64,000 nucleotides of DNA from Parvibacter caecicola (GCF_003725335.1 NZ_QIBY01000009.1:21116-85115); one strand, 5' to 3'. Shown: positions 50,882 to 59,223, numbered from the stretch's first letter. Notes: generated by a model not told the origin, from the sequence alone. A program made the numbers and translations.

Positions 50882-52297
50882 CTACTCGCCCTTCACGACA
50901 GCCTCGGCCGCGTCGAGCAGGGCGTTCACTTCGTCAACGGTTTCCGCTTCGGCGTACACGCGCACCAAAGGCTCGGTGCCGCTGGGGCGCATCATCACCC
51001 AGGCGTCGTCTTCCAGCAGCAGCTTCACGCCGTCGCGGCGGTCGTAGCCCAGTACCTTCTTGCCGCCGAACACCTCGGCCTCATAGCTGGGCATAATGTC
51101 GGCCTTGAAGTGCTCGATGCCTTCGGGCGTAAGCGCCACGCCGCGGCGGGCAAACTCCAGCGCCCCCACTTCCGCCAGCATGTCCGCCACCAGTTGCCCC
51201 AGGTCCTTGCCCTTTTGAGCCATCATCTCGGTGAGCAGCAGAGCCATCAGCAGGCCGTCCCGCTCTTTCACGTGGCCTGGCAGCCCGATGCCGCCGGATT
51301 CTTCGCCACCCAGCAGCACGCCGCCCTTCACCATTTCGCCGTAAATCCACTTGAAGCCCACGGGGGTGGACACCAGCTCAAGTCCCAGCCGGCGGCACAT
51401 GCGGTCCAGCATGGCCGAGGCGGTGACAGTGCTCACCACGCGGCCGGTTTCGCCGCGGTCGCGCACCATGTGCTCGGTGATCAGGGTGATGATGCGGTGC
51501 GGATTCACGAAGTTGCCCTGGCTGTCGCCGCCGCCGATGCGGTCGGCGTCGCCGTCGTTGATGAACAGCGCGTCGTAGTCCAGCTCGCGCACCTTCGCCA
51601 GGCCCTCGTCCACCCAAGGCGGCACCGGCTCGGGGTGCAGCCCTTCGAAAGTGGGGTCGGCCGCGTTGTGGATTTCCACCACCTCCACGTTCATGGAGCG
51701 CAGCAGCTGGGCCAGGTACAGGCGGCCGGCGCCGAACAGCGGGTCGATCACCACGCGCAGCCCGGCTTTGCGGATGGCCTCCACGTCCACCAGCTCGGTG
51801 AGGGCTTCCAGATAGGGGGTCATGAGGTCGGTTTCGGCGAAGTTGCCGCGGGCCTGCGTGGGCTTTTCCGGCAGCAGCGCCTCCACGCGATCGGTGAACT
51901 CCTTGGGGCTGGCGCCGCCATCGGCCATGCGCAGTTTCACCCCCAGGTACTCGGCGGGGTTGTGGCTGGAGGTGAGCATGATGCCGCCCACTGCCTCGGG
52001 GTTGTGGGCCACGCTCCAGCACAGGGTGGGGGTGGGGCAGTATTCGCTGGTCAGCAGCACGGTGAAGCCCTCGGCCGCCACCACTTCCGCCGTCAGCGCG
52101 GCGAAGCGATGGGCGTCCATGCGGCAGTCGTGGCCCACGATGATGGTGCCCAGATTGTCGGCGGTGCGGCCCGCGGCCAGCGCGTCTTCCTTGAAAACCT
52201 TGGCGGCTGCCTCGGCGGTGCGCACCAAGTTGCCCTCGGTGAAGCCCTCGCCGATGATGGCCCGCCAGCCATCGGTGCCGAAATGTACGTCTTCCAC
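50882..52297 (-). CDS. Phosphohexomutase (phosphoglucomutase/phosphomannomutase family)
   Basis: A 471-residue enzyme with the four family sites: MLTSSHNPAEY (phosphoserine), NDGDADR (Mg binding), GGEESGG (sugar binding) and RPSGTEPLVRVYAE (phosphate binding). It interconverts hexose 1- and 6-phosphates for envelope sugars. GTG 52297 (VEDVHFGTDGWR) is chosen because AGGAAAGG lies just before it and homologues begin with this phrase; a longer frame to 52402 exists. Confidence 0.93.
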   Translation of the reverse strand: MEDVHFGTDGWRAIIGEGFTEGNLVRTAEAAAKVFKEDALAAGRTADNLGTIIVGHDCRMDAHRFAALTAEVVAAEGFTVLLTSEYCPTPTLCWSVAHNPEAVGGIMLTSSHNPAEYLGVKLRMADGGASPKEFTDRVEALLPEKPTQARGNFAETDLMTPYLEALTELVDVEAIRKAGLRVVIDPLFGAGRLYLAQLLRSMNVEVVEIHNAADPTFEGLHPEPVPPWVDEGLAKVRELDYDALFINDGDADRIGGGDSQGNFVNPHRIITLITEHMVRDRGETGRVVSTVTASAMLDRMCRRLGLELVSTPVGFKWIYGEMVKGGVLLGGEESGGIGLPGHVKERDGLLMALLLTEMMAQKGKDLGQLVADMLAEVGALEFARRGVALTPEGIEHFKADIMPSYEAEVFGGKKVLGYDRRDGVKLLLEDDAWVMMRPSGTEPLVRVYAEAETVDEVNALLDAAEAVVKGE

Positions 52298-52415
52298 TGC
52301 CGTTTCCTTTCCTACAAGGGGGCCTGTCGGTTTCGCCGCAGCTGCCATGCGCTTCGCATTGCGGGGCAGGCGTTCTCTGCCCGCCCTGGGCCGCAACTGC
52401 ATGCGGGCGTCGGTT

Positions 52416-52440
52416 AAGGCGGGGATAGACCCCCTGCCTT
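52416..52440 (-). repeat. Dispersed repeat family B, degenerate copy 4
   Basis: AAGGCGGGGATAGACCCCCT followed by GCCTT is a GC-rich variant of the family B palindrome, in the leader of the phosphohexomutase gene. Confidence 0.45.
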
Positions 52441-52501
52441 CCGATTGTGCTCCGTCGGTTCGCGGCCGGGCATAGGCCTCGACCGCCGCCGTCCCATTCT
52501 A

Positions 52502-53176
52502 CTACTTGCCCTCGATCAGCCACGCCAGTTCGCGGGGGTCGTTCACAATCAGGTGCGGCCGCACCGGTTCAGGGTCGAAGTCTTCCACCGGGTGATAGCC
52601 CCAGGCCACTGCCACGCCGAACGCGCCCGCCGCCTTGGCGGTGCGGATGTCATTGGGGGAGTCGCCCACGTACATGCACTCATGCGGCTCAAACCCCAGT
52701 TCAGCGATGGTGTGGCGCAGGCCCTTCGGGTCGGGCTTGCGGGGAATGTCCTCGCTTTCGCCATGCACGGCGGCAAAATAGCCCGGCAGGTACTGGGCCA
52801 CCACTTCCTGCACGCCGGTGTCGAACTTGTTGGACAGCACCCCCAGCGCAATGCCGTCGGCCTTCAGCTGGTCCAGCGTTTCCACCACATGGGGGAAGGG
52901 GTGGGTAAGGCGGGTGCCAATTTCGTGATGGATGCGACACCAGTCCTCGTACACTTGCTGCAGCTGCTGGGGCGAGGTGCCCTCCGGTACCGCCTGCGAA
53001 ATGAGCGACTGCACGCCGTTGCCCACGAAGCCCAGGATTTCCTGTTGGTTGCGCGGCGGCATGCCTGCCTGCTGAAGAGCGGTGTTGGTGACTTCCACCA
53101 GGTCGGGCAGGGTATTGAGCAGGGTGCCGTCCAGGTCGAAGATGATGGCTTTGAACTGCGGTGCATCGGTGGTCAT
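52502..53176 (-). CDS. HAD-family phosphatase (phosphoglycolate phosphatase-like)
   Basis: A 224-residue protein: AIIFDLDGTLLNTLPDL (nucleophile Asp), LGVLSNKFDTGVQ (motif II Ser/Thr and the Lys region), and YVGDSPNDIRTAKAAGAFGVAVAWGYH (motif IV acidic residues). The helical cap is of the Gph type. ATG 53176 follows GGAGC. It is probably a housekeeping phosphatase for phosphoglycolate or sugar phosphates. Confidence 0.92.
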   Translation of the reverse strand: MTTDAPQFKAIIFDLDGTLLNTLPDLVEVTNTALQQAGMPPRNQQEILGFVGNGVQSLISQAVPEGTSPQQLQQVYEDWCRIHHEIGTRLTHPFPHVVETLDQLKADGIALGVLSNKFDTGVQEVVAQYLPGYFAAVHGESEDIPRKPDPKGLRHTIAELGFEPHECMYVGDSPNDIRTAKAAGAFGVAVAWGYHPVEDFDPEPVRPHLIVNDPRELAWLIEGK

Positions 53177-53225
53177 GGTTGCTCCTTAGGCTTCACAAAT
53201 TGCGAAACCCCATTTTAAGCTGAAA

Positions 53226-53293
53226 GCCCGCCATCGCCAGGGCTTGTTGCGCCGCTGGAACGCGGTCACAACAATTCGTTCACGATGGCGGGC
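53226..53293. repeat. 11-bp perfect inverted repeat, 46-base interior
   Basis: GCCCGCCATCG (53226-53236) and CGATGGCGGGC (53283-53293) lie between the HAD and HypE genes, enclosing inner GC stems. It may be a terminator-like structure for HypE or a repeat. Confidence 0.6.
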
Positions 53294-53329
53294 ATGAAGC
53301 CGTGCGGAACAAGGGCCGGTGTTGTGCCC

Positions 53330-54355
53330 CTAGCAAATGCGGGGCAGCTGTTCGCCCACCAGCATGTCCAGAATGCGGGTGCTGCCGAAAGCGGTGCGCA
53401 AAAACACCTTCGGCCCGCGGTCGGCGCGGGCTTCCGTCACTTCGCCGATGATGGCGGCGTCCTGCCCGTAAGGGCTATGGCGCATGGCCTCAAGCGCGGC
53501 TTCAGCCTGGTCGGCCGCCACCACGCACACCATCTTGCCCTCATTGGCCACTTGGAACACGTCGTAGCCCAGCATCTCGCAGGCGCCCAGCACTTCGCTC
53601 TTCACCGGCACGGCCTCTTCTTCCACAGTGATGTCCACGCCCGCCTGGCTGGCCAGCTCGTTCAGGGTAGAGGCCAGGCCGCCGCGGGTGGGGTCGCGGA
53701 AGCAGCGCACGTCGGGGGCCGCTTCCAGCACGGCGGCAATCAGGTGGTTCAGCGGCGCGGCATCGCTCTCCAGCGTGGTGGAGAAGTTCAGCCCCTCACG
53801 GCAGCTCATGATGGTGATGCCGTGGTCGCCCAGCGTGCCGGACACCAGCACCTTGTCGCCGGGGCGGCACTGGGCGCCTCCCAGGTTGATGCCGGGGGCC
53901 AGCGTGCCCACGCCGCTGGTGTTGATGAAGATGCCGTCGCCGTGCCCGCGGTTCACCACCTTGGTGTCGCCGGTCACGATGCGCACGCCCGCCTCCTTCG
54001 CCGCTTCCGCCATGGAGGCGCAGATGCGGCGAAGGTCCTCCAGGGGGAAGCCTTCTTCCAAGATGAAGGCGCAGGTGAGGTAAAGGGGAGTGGCGCCGCT
54101 GGTGGCCACATCGTTCACGGTGCCGCACACGGCCAGCCGCCCGATGTCGCCGCCGGGGAAGAAGTGCGGCGTAACCACGAAGCTGTCGGTGGAGTAGGCC
54201 AGCCGCTGCCCCGCCTCGGGCGCCGGCAGCACCGCCGCGTCGTCGCCCTTCAGCAGATCGTCGTTGCCATAGGCGGCGAAGAACACTTCGTCGATGATGC
54301 GCTTCATCATGGTGCCGCCACTGCCGTGGCCGAGCATTACCGTTTCAGTTGCCAT
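53330..54355 (-). CDS. hypE: [NiFe]-hydrogenase maturation protein HypE
   Basis: A 341-residue AIRS-type enzyme: GHGSGGTMMKRII, GDDAAVLPAPEAG, STDSFVVTPHFFPGGDIGRLAVCGTVNDVATSGATP, TGDTKVVNRGHGDG, and the C-terminal PRIC whose Cys is converted to thiocyanate to supply cyanide for the hydrogenase iron. The PRIC end distinguishes it from SelD. ATG 54355 is preceded by AAGGGAG. No other hyp or hydrogenase gene occurs in this window; nikR lies upstream on the same strand. Confidence 0.95.
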   Translation of the reverse strand: MATETVMLGHGSGGTMMKRIIDEVFFAAYGNDDLLKGDDAAVLPAPEAGQRLAYSTDSFVVTPHFFPGGDIGRLAVCGTVNDVATSGATPLYLTCAFILEEGFPLEDLRRICASMAEAAKEAGVRIVTGDTKVVNRGHGDGIFINTSGVGTLAPGINLGGAQCRPGDKVLVSGTLGDHGITIMSCREGLNFSTTLESDAAPLNHLIAAVLEAAPDVRCFRDPTRGGLASTLNELASQAGVDITVEEEAVPVKSEVLGACEMLGYDVFQVANEGKMVCVVAADQAEAALEAMRHSPYGQDAAIIGEVTEARADRGPKVFLRTAFGSTRILDMLVGEQLPRIC

Positions 54356-54638
54356 TGCACTCCCTTACATATATATGTAGCGAAAAACTACGGCGAAAAT
54401 CTGCAGGGCCCTTTTCGCCGTGTCGCGTTTGCCCTCATCAGAACAGCGTTCCGAAAAAGAGCAACGCACTTGTAATGCGTAGGTCGCCTCTTTGCGCGCA
54501 GTCCGCGTCACTGTCCGCGGCAGCGTCCCTTCGCAAGGGTCTGCCGCCCAGCGTCAGTTCCCCTTGCGCGGCTCTGCGCTGCTCGGCTTCGGCCTCGCAC
54601 CGGCACCCTTTCGCAAGGCGCCGGCGCCATCCCTTCCG

Positions 54639-55061
54639 CTAAATCACGCAGCCGGTGGTGGTCACAGTCAGGTTGCCGTGGGACACGCCTTTGGTGCCCA
54701 AAATCATGTTGGCGATGTCTTGCACCACCCCTGTTTCGCCTTTGAGGATGATTACCTCCAGGCACAGCGATTCGTTGATGTGCACGTGGGTGGTGGACAC
54801 GATGTTGCCGTAGTAGAGGTGCTGGATGTGGTGCATCTTCTCCTGCACGTCGTGGGCGTGGTGGTCGAACACCACGGTGAGGGTGCCCATCACCACTACG
54901 CCGGGCATGCCGCAGTCGTCCTCTACCAGGGCGTCGCGTACCAGGTCGCGCACTACTTCGCTGCGGTTCTTCGCCAGGCCGCGGCGGGCCACCAGGCGAT
55001 CGAACCGCATCAGCAGGTCCTCGGGCATCGCCACTGAGAACCGCACCAGGTCGTTAGCCAT
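54639..55061 (-). CDS. nikR: Nickel-responsive regulator NikR
   Basis: A 140-residue protein. An N-terminal ribbon-helix-helix (LVRFSVAMPEDLLMRFDRLVARRGLAKNRSEVVRDLVRDAL) is followed by an ACT-like domain with nickel ligands in HHIQHLYY, THVHINESLCLEVIILKG (His/His/Cys). The Ni site is complete. It should control nickel uptake or hydrogenase genes; no clear GTATGA-type operator was seen near it. It follows a small helical protein gene by 5 bp. Confidence 0.95.
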   Translation of the reverse strand: MANDLVRFSVAMPEDLLMRFDRLVARRGLAKNRSEVVRDLVRDALVEDDCGMPGVVVMGTLTVVFDHHAHDVQEKMHHIQHLYYGNIVSTTHVHINESLCLEVIILKGETGVVQDIANMILGTKGVSHGNLTVTTTGCVI

Positions 55062-55066
55062 GGCGG

Positions 55067-55321
55067 CTACACAAGGCTTACAGTGACGCCGCTGGTTTCG
55101 GTGGCGTCGTCTTCCAAGGCGTCCTTGGCCTCGTCCAGCAGCGCGCGCACGTCGTCCAGCAGCGCCTGGGCGGCATGCAGCTTGGCGTCCACCGTGGCGT
55201 AACCGGCGTCGCCGGCCATGTGCCCCAGGGTGTGCACCCAGCGGCGCTCCACCTTGATGTGGTCGTCAATTTGGTCGATCATCTGCTCGAATTGCCCCGC
55301 GTTCACTCCGTTGCTGCACAT
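55067..55321 (-). CDS. Small helical protein in the nikR operon
   Basis: An 84-residue acidic protein, MCSNGVNAGQFEQMIDQIDD..., with a heptad-like pattern through KLHAAQALLDDVRALLDEAKDALED. ATG 55321 follows AGGAG. It lies immediately before nikR in the same transcript, suggesting a nickel- or hydrogenase-related helper. No family recognised. Confidence 0.7.
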   Translation of the reverse strand: MCSNGVNAGQFEQMIDQIDDHIKVERRWVHTLGHMAGDAGYATVDAKLHAAQALLDDVRALLDEAKDALEDDATETSGVTVSLV

Positions 55322-55404
55322 GGCAAACTCCTGTCTTTTCGGGATGTCAATGGGGCTAGTATGCTACTTTATAGGCATGAAAGCGCGGTGAATCGGGGTG
55401 CGGT

Positions 55405-55980
55405 GTGAAAGAAAGCCAAAAAAGTAACATGCTTTTCGCGACGGCGGAAGCGGTGCTGGCGCAGTTTCCGCTGCAGGTGCAGGGGTGCCCGAACGCGTCG
55501 CTTATGTGCGTGAGCTCGGGGCCGCTGCCGGCCCAGGCCCGCGATGCCGTGACCGCCTCCGCCGAGCGCCTGGGCTACGGCCGCGAAAACGTGGCCTGGG
55601 TAGAAGTGGCGCCCGCGACCGCCGAGGAAGAGCCCGCCACCGCGCCCCCCAGCGCGGCCAGCGGAGAAGGCGCCGCAGCCCCCAAGAAAGAACCCGCGGC
55701 CGCGCTCCCCAGCGCGGCCGATGCCGCCGATGCGGCCCCGCTGACGGAGCTGCAGCTGCGCACCATCGTGGAAGGGCTCGACCCCGTGGCCCTGGTGGTG
55801 GCGGATGCCGCAGCGGCGGCGCTGCTGGCGGAGGCCTACCGCCAGCCCGTCTTCTGCGACCATCCCAATCGCCTGTCCGCCCGTTCGGTGGCCGCTTTCA
55901 CCAATTTCGCTGCTCTCCTGGAAACCCCCGAAGGCAAACAACGCGCCTGGTCCCTCCTCAAAGAGCTAACACTGGAATAA
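55405..55980 (+). CDS. Hypothetical protein with Ala/Pro-rich linker
   Basis: A 191-residue protein. Residues 1-70 (LFATAEAVLAQFPLQVQGCPNASLMCVSSG...) and 115-191 (LTELQLRTIVEGLDPVALVVADAAAAALLAEAYRQ...) look structured, joined by a linker with an internal repeat (APPSAASGEG, ALPSAADAAD). It is divergent from the small protein-nikR operon. GTG 55405 has a weak upstream GGGGTG. No function known; position suggests nickel/hydrogenase maturation. Confidence 0.65.
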   Translation: MKESQKSNMLFATAEAVLAQFPLQVQGCPNASLMCVSSGPLPAQARDAVTASAERLGYGRENVAWVEVAPATAEEEPATAPPSAASGEGAAAPKKEPAAALPSAADAADAAPLTELQLRTIVEGLDPVALVVADAAAAALLAEAYRQPVFCDHPNRLSARSVAAFTNFAALLETPEGKQRAWSLLKELTLE

Positions 55981-56006
55981 TCCCCGCCCCAAACACAAAA
56001 GAAGCG

Positions 56007-56060
56007 CCCCAACCGGAGCGCCCCTTCTGGTTACTGCCGGCGCAATGCCCGGCAGTAGCT
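56007..56060 (+). repeat. 54-bp repeat, copy 1
   Basis: Same as 57675-57728 except two bases. It contains ACTGCCGG/CCGGCAGT as a hairpin and a GGAGCGCCCCTTCT section. It lies just after the gene ending at 55980 and may serve as its terminator region. Confidence 0.8.
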
Positions 56061-56216
56061 GCTCGTTGTTAACGGGCGGAAGGGAAATATCTGCATAAGT
56101 CCTTTTCGCAAGTGCAATTGTTGTAAAACATCAATAGTGATATTATTGCATTGTGATAACCGTATGCCCGGTTGCCCATGTTATGCCACGGGCTCGTTTC
56201 GGCAGGAGGAGAGGGA

Positions 56217-56828
56217 ATGGGAGCAGTTAACAACTGGGAGCCAGCCGATGTTCCGGTGGCAGCGCCCGTGAATGGCGCCAAGCCAGAGCAGGTTTCCGGA
56301 TCTGACCTCAGCGAGGTGGCACAATGCCACGATGAAGAATACGAGAAAGCGCGCTGCTACTACGCCTTTATCGAAGGGCCCGTTCCGGATCCGCTTGACG
56401 AAGCCAAGAATCTCAAAATGTTTCACAGGATGAAAGCCCAATACTCCTTTAGCTTTCCCACGGTATTTCTTGGCGCAATATATTTGGCCTATCGAAAGTG
56501 CTTCATAGGGGCCTTGGGCATGGTTGCGGCTGGCGTTCTGCTCGGAGTGATTAATCTGCTGCTCATTCCGCTGATTGGAAACGTGGCAAAAATGGTAACC
56601 CGTTTCGAAAGCCTCCTCTTTGCATGTTTCTTCTACCGCGTCTATCGATGGACCGCCGATCGCGTATATCGCAAGGGGGTGCAGCAGGGGTTGAGGGGTG
56701 AGGCCCTGGTTAACCACATGCGCGCCCATGGTGGCGTTAGCATCTTAGCCGCGGCTGTTGCCGTGCTCGTTTTCCTCGCGGTGTTTGCCCTGTTAGCAAC
56801 TTGCCTATATTTAGCAGAAGTGGGCTAG
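56217..56828 (+). CDS. Integral membrane protein, DUF2628-like
   Basis: A 203-residue protein. A charged N-terminal 75 residues precede helices: FPTVFLGAIYLAYRKCFIGALGMVAAGVLLGVINLL and a C-terminal SILAAAVAVLVFLAVFALLATCLYL. The phrase FFYRVYRWTADRVYRKGVQQG and early FAWR-like region (TVFLGAIYLAYRKCF) recall DUF2628 membrane proteins. ATG 56217 follows GGAGGAGAGGG. Function unknown. Confidence 0.75.
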   Translation: MGAVNNWEPADVPVAAPVNGAKPEQVSGSDLSEVAQCHDEEYEKARCYYAFIEGPVPDPLDEAKNLKMFHRMKAQYSFSFPTVFLGAIYLAYRKCFIGALGMVAAGVLLGVINLLLIPLIGNVAKMVTRFESLLFACFFYRVYRWTADRVYRKGVQQGLRGEALVNHMRAHGGVSILAAAVAVLVFLAVFALLATCLYLAEVG

Positions 56829-56941
56829 AGGCAATTTAGCAAAAGTTTATTGGCCAAGGGCCGGTTTTCACTGGCTTCCCTGGTCGCCGCGCCCTCATCT
56901 TAGCCCCAGGATGTTCCGGAAGCCGTTGTACAATGGGCGGC

Positions 56942-57238
56942 ATGGAAAATGCAGGGATAAAACAGCCGGTTTTGGAGAGCATCGTGGAGTGCGCGCAACG
57001 CCATGGCCTTGCGCGGGTGGTGCTGTTCGGGTCGCGGGCGCGGGGCTCCCATCGCCCGAAGAGCGACATTGACTTGGCTCTGGCGGGCGGCGATCAAGCG
57101 CGGTTCGTGTTGGACCTGGAGGAAGAGGCGCCCACGCTGCTGCGATTCGATTTTGTGGACCTGGACGGCGCGGCTTCCCCTGAGCTTTTGGCCCGCGTGC
57201 AAGCCGAAGGAAAGGTTCTCTATGAAGAAGAGAGATAA
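56942..57238 (+). CDS. MNT-type nucleotidyltransferase (HI0073-like)
   Basis: A 98-residue protein: ARVVLFGSRARGSHRPKSDIDLALAGG contains the GS-x10-DxD active site of minimal nucleotidyltransferases. These pair with HEPN proteins, often as antitoxins that AMPylate or neutralise the partner. ATG 56942 is preceded by TACAAT at 56929-56934, so the mRNA may be almost leaderless. It overlaps the HEPN-like gene by 17 bp. Confidence 0.9.
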   Translation: MENAGIKQPVLESIVECAQRHGLARVVLFGSRARGSHRPKSDIDLALAGGDQARFVLDLEEEAPTLLRFDFVDLDGAASPELLARVQAEGKVLYEEER

Positions 57239-57620
57239 CTACGTGGCCCAGCTGACGGTTCTCCAGGGCGCGGGGCTGGAGGATCTGTCCAACGAGTTTG
57301 TGGTTAGCGGCATAATCAACAAGTTCGCCCTTCAGTTCGAGCTGGCGTGGAAGCTGATGAAGGAGACACTGGCCTACGAAGGCGATATGGCCGCCGCCAG
57401 CGGGTCGCCGCGCGAGGTGCTAAAGGCGGCCTTCGCTGCTTACGATTTTATTGACGAAGACTTGTGGCTGGAGATGCTAAAGGCCCGCAACGAGCTGTCG
57501 CACATTTACGATGGAGACGCCGCGCAGAAAATGGTGAGCCGTATCATCGAGGCTTATATTCCGCAGTTTGTCGCGGTTCGCGAAGGGCTGGACGAGTTGT
57601 ATTCGGGAGTGCTGTTTTAG
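57222..57620 (+). CDS. HI0074-like nucleotidyltransferase substrate-binding (HEPN-like) protein
   Basis: A 132-residue helical protein: INKFALQFELAWKLMKETLAYEG and ARNELSHIYDGDAAQKMVSRI (the N-x2-SHxY variant of the HEPN motif). This is the partner of the upstream nucleotidyltransferase. ATG 57222 lies within that gene. Pairs of this kind are considered toxin-antitoxin or nucleotide-modifying modules. Confidence 0.9.
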   Translation: MKKRDNYVAQLTVLQGAGLEDLSNEFVVSGIINKFALQFELAWKLMKETLAYEGDMAAASGSPREVLKAAFAAYDFIDEDLWLEMLKARNELSHIYDGDAAQKMVSRIIEAYIPQFVAVREGLDELYSGVLF

Positions 57621-57674
57621 CGCGGGGCATAGAGGCTCGTTGGCTCTCACAAAAGGTTAAGACGCAGAAGGGGG

Positions 57675-57728
57675 CCCCAACCGGAGCGCCCCTTCTGGTT
57701 ACTGCCGGCGCAATGTCCGGCAGTGGCT
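57675..57728 (+). repeat. 54-bp repeat, copy 2
   Basis: Matches 56007-56060 at 52 of 54 positions. On the minus strand CAGAAGGGG/CCCCTTCTG frames it as a terminator candidate for the ferredoxin gene at 57748-57936. Confidence 0.8.
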
Positions 57729-57747
57729 TGCTTGCGAAATTCGCCGT

Positions 57748-57936
57748 TTAGTCCTCGGCGATCTCGGGGATGGCGCCCATGGGGCACTCTTCCACGCAGT
57801 CGCCGCAGGCAACGCAGGCATCCTCGTTCACGGCCTCGGCCACGCCGTTCACAACTTCCAGCACCTCTTGGGGGCAGGCATCGACGCAAATGCCGCAGCC
57901 AATGCACTCATCGGTTTCAATAACGGGATGGGACAT
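57748..57936 (-). CDS. 2[4Fe-4S] ferredoxin
   Basis: A 62-residue ferredoxin with CIGCGICVDACP and CVACGDCVEECP, the classic two-cluster clostridial-type pattern. GAGGAGA precedes ATG 57936. It is a soluble low-potential electron carrier and stands alone. Confidence 0.97.
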   Translation of the reverse strand: MSHPVIETDECIGCGICVDACPQEVLEVVNGVAEAVNEDACVACGDCVEECPMGAIPEIAED

Positions 57937-58108
57937 GGTTTCTCCTCTTTTCGGGGTTCACTTGCGAAGGCATTTTCAGCGCTTCGGCTGTTCGTAGCGC
58001 AAGATACCATTACATATCCCGCGCGCAAGGGAGATTCACAATTTTTCGGCAGGAAGGATGAAAGCCCGTAACCCAAGCTCGTCCCCGCCGGCCAGCGGCG
58101 CCCGTCTC

Positions 58109-58384
58109 TGCCCGGATTACCCCGCTAGTCCGGGCAAGCCTCCTGCCGTGCGGCGTTGTGCCTACCCCTCTGCCCGGATTACCCCGCTAGTCCGGGCAGA
58201 GTGCCTGCGGGAGCCCCGCCGAGCGCGCCCCCTGCCCGGATTACCCCGCTAGTCCGGGCAAGGGGCCCGCCGGCGTGTCGCCGGGTTGTCTATTTGACCG
58301 GATTACCCCGCTTGTCCGGCCAGGCGGGGTACTGCTTCGTCTCGCCCGTCGCCTTCTGCCCGGATTACCCCGCTTGTCCGGGCG
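58109..58384. repeat. Array of five 28-bp palindromic repeats with 34-bp spacers (family 1)
   Basis: Repeats start at 58109, 58171, 58233, 58295 and 58357, exactly 62 bp apart. Each is TGCCCGGA, 12 bases (TTACCCCGCTAG or ...CTTG), TCCGGGCA. Copies 1-3 are identical; copy 4 reads TGACCGGA...TCCGGCCA and copy 5 ends in G. The four 34-bp spacers differ. The layout recalls CRISPR but no cas gene is in the window and the repeat is a long palindrome. No gene is supported here. Confidence 0.9.
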
Positions 58385-58387
58385 CGG

Positions 58388-58600
58388 TGGCGGAAATAGG
58401 CGCCTATTTCCGCCACGGCTCGGGTTCAGAGGAGGTTTCGCGGGGCCCCTGGCAGGAATAGGCGCCTATTCCTGCCAAAGTCGCGGAGTTGGAGGAGTTG
58501 TGGTGCTTTGCTGGCAAGAATAGGCCGCTATTTCCGCCACGGCTCGGAGAAAAGGGGTGTTTTGCCACGTGCTGGCGGAAACAAGCTCCTAGTTCCGCCA
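58388..58600. repeat. Array of four 28-bp palindromic repeats (family 2), in line with family 1
   Basis: Repeats start at 58388, 58450, 58512 and 58573, spaced 62, 62 and 61 bp. Copy 1 is TGGCGGAAATAGGC/GCCTATTTCCGCCA and copy 2 TGGCAGGAATAGGC/GCCTATTCCTGCCA, both perfect palindromes; copies 3 and 4 are decayed. Spacers are 34, 34 and 33 bp; the first and third begin with CGGCTCGG. It begins 3 bases after the last family 1 repeat. Confidence 0.9.
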
Positions 58601-58662
58601 GGGACGCCTCGGGCATCTTTTCTGTGCGGACGCGCCTCCACTGCGCGCCCGTGCGACGGGCG

Positions 58663-59223
58663 TTAATCCAAGTGAAACTTGCCGACGCCAATTTCGCGCG
58701 GCCGAGCAAAGATCCAGCGCAGCCCGTACCTGACAAACTGCTCTGGCGAAATGGAGCAGTCGTCTTCGAGCCAATGCATGATGGAGCCTATGCTGGCGCA
58801 CGTTGTGCTGTAGGCGGCGAACTCCTTCTCCTCTTCGCTCATGTCGGGCGAGTCGAAGCTCTCGCGGTGGATGATCAGCAGCTGCTGAAAATAGTAGCCC
58901 ACAAGTTCCAAATGCTCGTTGTTGAGGGTTTTTTTGAAAAAATCCTTCTTGTTGAGGATGGCCACCATCGAGCGGTCGTAGGTGAGTAGATGGGGAAAGT
59001 TCAGCTGATCTCCGAAGGCAAGGTCGTAAATTCCTGCGACCGGATCCAGGAGATAGGAATCTATTATCTTCTCGAAAACCGCCTGTTTTCCTTGAAAGCA
59101 TCGGTAAAACGTGCGGCGGGATACGTGGGCCTTTGCGCAGATGCTGTCGATCGAGGTCTTATTGTAGCTCGTTTCCACAACACAGCGTTCGAAGGCCTCG
59201 ATTATTGCGGCATGTGTGTCCAT
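58663..59223 (-). CDS. TetR/AcrR-family regulator
   Basis: A 186-residue regulator with HTH IIEAFERCVVETSYNKTSIDSICAKAHVSRRTFYRCFQGKQAVFEKII. The C-terminal domain is unassigned. It is divergent from molybdoenzyme operon 2, 265 bp away, and probably controls it, as many Coriobacteriia molybdoenzyme genes have an adjacent regulator. A TATAAT on the minus strand at 59289-59294 may be its -10 box. Confidence 0.88.
   Translation of the reverse strand: MDTHAAIIEAFERCVVETSYNKTSIDSICAKAHVSRRTFYRCFQGKQAVFEKIIDSYLLDPVAGIYDLAFGDQLNFPHLLTYDRSMVAILNKKDFFKKTLNNEHLELVGYYFQQLLIIHRESFDSPDMSEEEKEFAAYSTTCASIGSIMHWLEDDCSISPEQFVRYGLRWIFARPREIGVGKFHLD

Noticed and set aside
53330..54355. Selenophosphate synthase SelD
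   Set aside because: The AIRS fold is shared, but the C-terminal PRIC and the GHGSGG start are those of HypE, and the SelD N-terminal Cys/Sec motif is absent.
58156..58523. Arg/Pro-rich reading frames across the repeat array
   Set aside because: They run through 62-bp repeats, which shift frame at each unit, and lack start sites and family resemblance.
58109..58600. A typical CRISPR array
   Set aside because: No cas gene is present, the repeat sequence changes completely halfway, repeats are long palindromes and two spacers share their first eight bases. It is reported as a periodic array instead.
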